A DNA stretch of 64,000 bases, taken from the NCBI GenBank assembly GCA_022605405.1, contig JABYQQ010000028.1, positions 248,001-312,000 of the forward strand, read 5' to 3'. Positions 58,008-64,000 of the stretch are shown in pieces. The notes below the pieces were generated by a model. The model was not told the DNA's origin. It saw only the letters and a list, made by a program, of their open reading frames with translations, and searched no databases. This DNA comes from Earliella scabrosa. Its lineage: Eukaryota; Basidiomycota; Agaricomycetes; Polyporales; Polyporaceae. Numbering within the stretch: the first letter of the stretch is position 1; each line of letters starts with the position of its first letter. The translations under genes were made by a program, and so were the position numbers.

Positions 58008-60599
58008 TCAAGCACCAACCCTCGTCCACCCAAGCACCTCCCCCCAACTCCGCCACATCCTATCCAACACCCTCAGCTTCTCCGTCCTGCCCAAGCCCGG
58101 ATCCTCCAAATCCCCCACATCCTCCAAAAAGCCCTCCCTCAGGCGCGAGTTCACCGGCAGCGTCCCCTCCGCGTACCTCCGCAAATGCGTCACCGACAGC
58201 AACACCAGCCCCGCCGTCAGTGGGTCCACCGTCTGTGCCGCCACCGTATTTTGGAGCGCGGGCACGGGGTGCGGCGGCCTCCGTCGGTGGTGGTGGTGCG
58301 GCTCCGGCTGCGAGACGAGCAGGCGCTCCAATCGCCTGCACCAACCAAACACAATCGCTCAGCGTCGACGAACACAGAACAGAAGATGATGATGAAGAAA
58401 AGGACACAAGAAGGCGCACCTCATGGTCAACCAGACGCTCCCGCGCCTCGCCCTACCCCCGTACCGGCCCCGCCCCTGCCCGCCCGTCCACAGCGCGCGC
58501 ACGTACCCCGCGGCCGCGTAGACGACCGCCAGCGCGGGCGCGACGCCCACGAACGCGAACGTCAGCTCCTGCGACTTGAGCAGCTTGTCTATCCCCGACA
58601 GCGCCTGGTTGATATCCACCTGCACCAACACGCCGATCAGCATTCAGCATTCAGCACCCGGCCTCCATTCTCTCTGCCATCCCCCGGGCCCCGTCACGCA
58701 GCGCACGGGGAAAGGTGTGGCAGGGAGCAGGTACGAAAGCAGCGCGAGGGGAAGACGCTCACCTTGGCCTTCTGGACCTGGATGAACAGCGAGCGGAGGA
58801 GCGTGCCCTGCACCGCGGACCGCACCGGGCTCTTGATGTCCTCCTCGTAGATCTGCATCACCGCCGTCAGGTCCCCCATCTGCACCTGCCGCGACAGCGC
58901 CTCGAGCTCCGCCGGCGCGTACCCCAGCTTCTCCTGCGCCAGCGCGCGCGTCATCCGCTCCAGCGACTATGAGTGTTCCCCACACACGCCGCACGGGTAC
59001 GGCCGCCGCACAAAGCAAGGACACCGAACAGAACACCGCACACCGCACACCGACCACGGCACACCCAGCACCAAGCACCGAAAACAGAACACCGGTCAGC
59101 GCGCGACGAAGATGAAAGAACAGAAGGCGCAAGCCCCGCGGGCGGAACTTGAACTCACATCAAGGTCCGCGCGCACGCTCTCCCTAGTGACGATAACCCC
59201 GTCCTCCCTCCCCGCCCGCACCGTGCGCACAATGCCCCTCAGCGGCTCCAGCACCCAATCCTCCCAGAACCCGCGCACCGTCTCCACCGCGTCCCTCGCG
59301 AGCTGCTCCAGCGACGCCCGCGACGCGTACGCGCTCCGCACCGCGTACAGCACCAGCGGCGGGAGGAGCACCAACCGCGGCCACAGCAGCACGAGCCGCG
59401 GCGGCCGCCTCAGCTCGCCCGCCTTGATCGCGGCGGAGTGCAACGAGGCGTGCGAGGGCAGGGTCAGGCTCGCGAGCATCGCCAGCGACTCGAGGACGCG
59501 GCCGGGCGACGCGTCCCCGGCGAACGGTACGGCCTCCCCGTCGGCGTCGCCGTCCACGATTGCTTGCAGGTAGTGCGCGAACTGCGCGAGCGTGAAGAGC
59601 CCCTCCTCGCTGTCGGGCGCGTCGAGTGCCGCGGCGAGGCGGTCGCGCAGGCCGACGAGCATCCCGAGGACCTCGGCGCGGTCATCCCGTATGCGCGCCA
59701 GCTCCTTCTGCTTGAACGCGCACTCGTCGTGCGCCAGGCTGACCGGGAGCGTCACAAGCGTGCTGCACACACGCGCCACGCCCGATAGACTTTGCATGAA
59801 CGCGTCATACGCGGACGTCGCCGCCTTCACGGGGGAGGATGACATTGACAGGGAGAACCGCGTCGGACGGGAGTTTGTGAGCGCGATGCTGTAGGGCTGG
59901 CTGTTGAGGTGGGGGAAGAGCGCGAGGGTGAGGGTGTTCGGGCGGAGCGTGTTGTCCGAGGGGAAGAGGCGGCGGAGCGACGACGGCTTGAGCACCGAGA
60001 GTCGGAACGGGATGTTCTGGGACCTCAGCGTCGACAGCAGAACCGCAGACACATTTGCGACGCGTATCGGGAGTGCTGCATTCAGAACGCAAAGTCTCAG
60101 TGATGCTCGACGGAACCCGCTGATTCTGAAGGGGCGAAAAGGACGCACTCTGGAGGAAATAGTACGCAACCTGCCTCCTCGACCTCCTCAGCTCGCTCCA
60201 CCACTCGCGCTCCTCCTCCGCCTCCCCCGCCTCCTCCAAAAACGTCGCCAGCGCCTGCCCATACAGCCCCACCGCGACCCTGCCCAGCACCGCGCGCCTC
60301 AGCGCCGCCTCTTCATGATCCGCCAGCTCCGCGGACAGCAGCTGCTGCCCGTCCTCGAGCCTCTGCAGCTCTGCGATGCATTCGCGCAGGGCCTCAGGCG
60401 ACGACTGCGCCTGGTCGAGCTGGACGAAGAGCCCCCGGAGCGCTTCTTTGGTGTGCGTGGCGGAGATCTGGACTTGGGTGCCAGTGGTGCCCCTCTCCCG
60501 GGCCTTTTGGGGGGTGACGCGGGAAGGCGAGGTCGGCGCGGAGGCTGGGAGAGCCTTTGGCGAGAGCTCGGCGACGATGTGGGAGACGAAGGTGGACAT
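58008..60599 (-). CDS. NCA2: Nca2 family mitochondrial protein
   Basis: Integral mitochondrial protein; in yeast Nca2 influences expression of ATP synthase subunits 6 and 8. 699 residues, five exons: 60599-60149, 60075-59159, 58966-58763, 58619-58420 and 58335-58008. The N-terminal half is helical and lineage-variable, with SYFLQ-type TYYFLQ replaced by VAYYFLQTLPIRVANV at the splice. Membrane segments occur near VLLWPRLVLLPPLVLYAV and FAFVGVAPALAVVYAAAGYV. The NCA2 core is clear: SLERMTRALAQEKLGY, VQMGDLTAVMQIYEEDIKSP, LRSLFIQVQKAKVDIN and GIDKLLKSQELTFAFVGVAP. The intron at 58967-59158 (192 bp) is unusually long for this window. The ATG at 60599 begins MSTFVSHIVAELS; a longer frame upstream is less likely. 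Confidence 0.9.
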
Positions 60600-61098
60600 G
60601 ATGAGATAGAGAGGAAAGGGACCTAGTTCATGGCTGAGGGCTGAGGTTGAGGTCGAGGTTGGAAGAGAGCGCGCCGTTGACGTCGGCCAGGCGGGAAGCT
60701 CCGCCACCTGCGTCAGACATAGTTAGACGCCGCCTCCAGCTGGTGAGTTGCAAGCCCATTGCTGTACCAGAAACGGACATGTCCACCCTCTTCTGACTCA
60801 AACGCTGGCACGAGCCGACACCCGCTCAGCAAGTTATAGGGTGCATTAGAATGAATCCAGGAGAGGTGAGGGGTGGTTTCAAAATCCACACCCACTACGA
60901 CGCAGAAAAGATACGTCGGCATTTGCCGTGACGAACGTTGTGTAGCGTCTCTGCTATGGTGACGTCAGTATGGGCGACACAGTCTCCGCTCGAGCCCGTT
61001 CGTGCGACTAGTATGCGGCTGGGGCCCAATGTCCACTGGATCTCGTTCTTCCGACAGCCACATTTGTAGAGTACCCGCTTCTGAAACGAAACAAGATA
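60600..61098. other. Divergent promoter of NCA2 and the phosphate carrier gene
   Basis: 499 bp shared by two nuclear genes for mitochondrial membrane proteins. No other feature was recognised. Confidence 0.55.
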
Positions 61099-62574
61099 AT
61101 GCCGAGCTCTACCTCGAAGGCACCATTCACCGTCCCCCAGTTCACCGTCAAGGATTATTCGACGTTCTTCCTCGCAGGTGCGTGTCACACGGCCTACTCG
61201 AGCTCAGTGGACCCATGCTCAAAGCTAACGTAGGAGCATTATGCTGCACGTAAGTGTTTGAGATACTGCACATCCCAGAGTCACGGTCACTGAAGTTAGA
61301 AATTACCAGAATCACTCATGGAGGAATGACGCGTGAGTGGCCGTTGGGTAGATATTGATTGCAATTGCCGTAGCTCACGCTGTTACATTCAGCCATAGAC
61401 GTCGTCAAGACGCGCATCCAGGTCGATCCAGACATGGCGCGGATGTCTCTTATCTCGGGAGGGCGTCGGATAGTTGCACAGGAAGGGCCGTCCGCTCTGC
61501 TCACAGGCTTCGGCCCAACAGCGGTCGGATACCTCGTACAGGTACGACACTGATGCCTCCACTGTCTTCTCCGCCTGCCTGTGACAAATTCCGCAGGGAG
61601 GCGCCAAGTTCGCAGGATACGAGTTCTGGAAGAAGCAGTTTGTCGAGATTGCGGGGTATCAAGAGACGGCAGTGAAGTATCGCACGGCGATATACCTCGG
61701 AGCATCTAGTGTCGCAGAGTCAGTCGCGCCATAGCTGTCATGCATGAGATGAGCTCACTCTCACCGCTCGCAGGTTTTTCGCGGACATCCTTCTCACTCC
61801 ACTCGAAGCGACACGGATACGACTAGTATCCCAGCGCCACTACGCCTCCGGGCTAATGACTGGCTTTGCCCGGCTCGCACGAGAAGAGGGGCTTGCAGGC
61901 CTCTACGCCGGATTTCTACCGATTCTGTGCAAGTACGTCGCCCATAAGCCACCGTTGTCCGCAGTCGCGGGCGTACCCGAGTGACATTCCTTAATAACAG
62001 GCAGATCCCCTACGCCATCGGACAATTTACAGTCAACGAGTTCTGCCACGAGCTGGCCCTTCGTACGATGTCTGATGAGACAAAGCGGTCCCTCAATGGC
62101 CCTGCAAAATTCACCATCAGTCTTGGGAGCGGAGTGCTGGCTGGCTTCGCCGCCGCGATCCTCAGCCAGGTGAGTGAGTCCGAACCACACCCGTACCTTG
62201 GGGCACACGGGGCCCCTTGCGCCACAACCGCGCGATATTTGCTCATCTGAACCCTCTTCTCAGCCGGCGGATACCCTTCTATCGCAGATCAACAAGGGCC
62301 ACGGGCCCAAAGGCTCCATGGCGCACCGCCTAATAGTACTCGCGCGCCAGGCTGGGTTTCGGGGCCTGTTTGCAGGGCTGGGCCCCCGGATGGTCATGAC
62401 AGCAGGATTGGTGTCAGGCCAATTTTTGTTATACGGTGCTATCAAGGACGGTGAGTCTTCCCTGGCCGAACCGGTGCTTCCGAGATTGCAAACTGACGCA
62501 CGCTCGCTCTTCGCAACATAGCGTTGGGCGCTCCGCCAGGGTTGGAGATCCACAAAGATGACACGAGCGGGTAG
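61099..62574 (+). CDS. MIR1: Mitochondrial phosphate carrier
   Basis: Imports inorganic phosphate with protons across the inner membrane for ATP synthesis. 318 residues, nine exons: 61099-61177, 61234-61249, 61310-61332, 61393-61541, 61597-61718, 61774-61932, 62001-62169, 62264-62450 and 62522-62574. Three carrier repeats: the first has GALCCTITHGGMTPIDVVKT with the PxDxxK signature, plus the phosphate-carrier-specific GGMT. The second has LTPLEATRIRLVSQ, and the third QPADTLLSQINKG. YEFWKKQF and KQIPYAIGQFTVNEF are also diagnostic of phosphate carriers. Three of the nine exons (16, 23 and 53 nt) are very small but all keep the frame. No N-terminal presequence is apparent, as usual in fungi. 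Confidence 0.95.
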
Positions 62575-64000
62575 ATTGATCTGCGATGTCTAGCCTATCT
62601 GAGTGTGAACCGGTAGAGGCCCGCTCACGACTTTGAGTCTTTGACATATGTACCTGCTCGTGCTCATCAACTTCGCGACCCGATCGACGGCGACCAATCG
62701 GCGATTTGCGAAGCCAGTGTTGCTGCGATTGTCAGCAATATTGGTCGCAGACGCTGGTAACGGTGAGCGAGAAAATAGGTTCCGGCGGCATGGCGGAGGT
62801 GTGGGCGAAACAACTGCACTGCACCAGCGCACGGCGAAACGTTCAACGCCCTTCAACGCCAGCCCTGGTGTACTAGGAGGGCGTCAGCGCTTTCAACTGA
62901 CCAAGCGAAGAGACGCCAGCGGCCAAAGGGAGTGGCAAAGGTGCCAACCTGATGCGCTTCCCTGCACGTAGAGCAAGCATAGCGCCAAGGGGGTGGACAA
63001 CGAGAACCAAGTTCAAGTTGATCGCTCCCTGGAAGTCGAGGTGCCGGCGGGCGCGCTGAGTGAACGTTGAACATTTGAACAAGGTGGACCAGTCGAAGGT
63101 TTGATCGCAAACCAAGATCAAATGCTATCGAATACGAGATCTTGGGGAGGACCAGCCGGCAAATGCCGATCCAGCTCAGCTGGAGCCTGGCAACGGCTAA
63201 GTACTTGACGGCTACTACTCCTTCCAGTTCCAGTTCCAGTTCCAGTTCCAGTTCCAGCCAGGCCCTGCAGCCCTAGGCCTCGTCCTCGCGCTCAAGTGAC
63301 AGCCGTTCATAACGGATGCCTTAGATGAAATCCTTGAGGCCAGTCAATCGGAAGCGTCAGAGTGCGGCGGCGTCACTCCCAGCGCTTCGTAGTATGAACT
63401 TCAACGGGGAGTCGGAGTCTGGACAACGACCCAGGCGCTGCATCCCATACACCTATTCGGAAGCGAGACAGCGTGCTGGAGGATGGCAGAGCTCGAAAGG
63501 CTGGTCAGTTCCGTTTCTTCAGTACTTCTGTGACATCACAATGACGTTTCGCGCGGCAAGCCTCTGGCCGCTACTACTATCCCCAGTCACGGTGGCCGTC
63601 TTCATGCCGGCACTTTCAACGCCAGTTATGGAAGATCAGATATGCAAGCTCAGGTCTCGATTCACTCATACCAGCGCTACCACCAACGGTGGTAGTTGTG
63701 CACTATCGGAAGACCGACGCCAGGCGCAACGCTCAATTTTGCGATCACCACGCAGTTCATCCAGCCACATTACCAACCCCGGTGGGAGCGCAGCAGCGCC
63801 TCTAGCAAAGCCGCTGCCGCTTGTCAATGAATCGCGCTGAAAATGAGCTCATGATGTGCGTGACACCGACACAGTTCACCTCCGACCCTGGTTTATACTC
63901 AACTCTACCTAGATGCTACCGCTGACCGGGGCCATGAGGCAACGCATTGCGACTGCAGAGCTCCTACCCACTGTGATCGCCCTTCTGTGAAGGCCGCGTT
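62575..64000. other. 1.4 kb terminal region without a convincing gene
   Basis: After the phosphate carrier nothing has a domain I recognise. A plus-strand frame at 63325-63840 (171 codons) is open but rich in Ser/Arg/Pro with no Met context or homologous motif, so it is not called as a gene. A (TTCCAG) repeat lies at 63222-63257. Confidence 0.5.
63222..63257. repeat. Hexanucleotide tandem repeat (TTCCAG)6
   Basis: Six perfect consecutive copies of TTCCAG, directly readable. No function is apparent; a simple-sequence expansion likely to vary in copy number. Confidence 0.95.

Noticed and set aside
63325..63840. 171-codon plus-strand frame near the right end
   Set aside because: No homology signature, no typical codon bias and no clear promoter or intron signals. 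It is kept only as a comment in the terminal-region entry.

Overview
The window is nuclear DNA of a filamentous basidiomycete, most likely a wood-decay Agaricomycete. Almost every gene is broken by many short GT-AG introns of about 50-60 bp, some exons are tiny, genes are packed on both strands, and the content includes a FunK1 kinase, AA9 proteins with and without CBM1, a CE16 esterase, F-box proteins and a trichodiene-synthase-like terpene synthase. I assembled 30 protein-coding genes. In the gene models given exon by exon, the total exon length is a multiple of three. No rRNA, confident tRNA, CRISPR array or intact transposon was seen.

Layout. 1-9.2 kb: an Old Yellow Enzyme reductase cut by the left edge, a DHA1-type MFS exporter, a FunK1 kinase and a membrane-anchored Cu/Zn superoxide dismutase, all on the minus strand. 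9.8-22.7 kb: a secreted GDSL/CE16 esterase (+), a tail-anchored VAP (Scs2) protein (-), a Gad8/Ypk1-type AGC kinase (-), a G-patch protein (-), a SIKE/FGFR1OP2-type coiled-coil (STRIPAK) protein (+) and an F-box/LRR protein (-). 24.2-33.3 kb: a PQ-loop vacuolar amino-acid transporter (-), prohibitin 2 (+), the meiotic MutS homologue MSH5 (+, 24 exons) and a second F-box protein (-). 33.7-42.2 kb: a trichodiene-synthase-like terpene synthase (-), a KOW/Spt5-related protein (-), a secreted S9 prolyl-oligopeptidase-type peptidase (-) and proteasome ATPase Rpt5 (+).

43-50.1 kb: a small secreted protein (+), a Doc-type Fic protein (-) head to head with a small unknown gene (+), a P-loop NTPase (-), Eaf6 (+), exosome subunit Rrp40 (-) and ESCRT-I subunit Vps37 (+). 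50.7-54.4 kb: two tandem AA9 genes. The first is a normal copper monooxygenase with CBM1. The second has Arg in place of the copper-binding N-terminal His. 55-62.6 kb: an SH3 protein with a PP1-docking motif (-), mitochondrial Nca2 (-) and the mitochondrial phosphate carrier (+). The last 1.4 kb holds no convincing gene.

How the genes fit together. Most are conserved single-copy housekeeping genes (proteasome, exosome, ESCRT, NuA4, prohibitin, MSH5, phosphate carrier), often as divergent pairs with short shared promoters. Lineage-specific genes are interspersed: secreted lignocellulose enzymes with strong TATA boxes, the terpene synthase, F-box proteins, FunK1, the P-loop NTPase and the Fic protein. 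The items most worth a second look are the Arg-type AA9 beside its canonical paralogue, the Doc-type Fic gene with its divergent partner, three apparent GC-AG introns in MSH5, a 6-nt micro-exon that carries the metal-binding Asn of the terpene synthase, and a type II membrane anchor on the Cu/Zn SOD.
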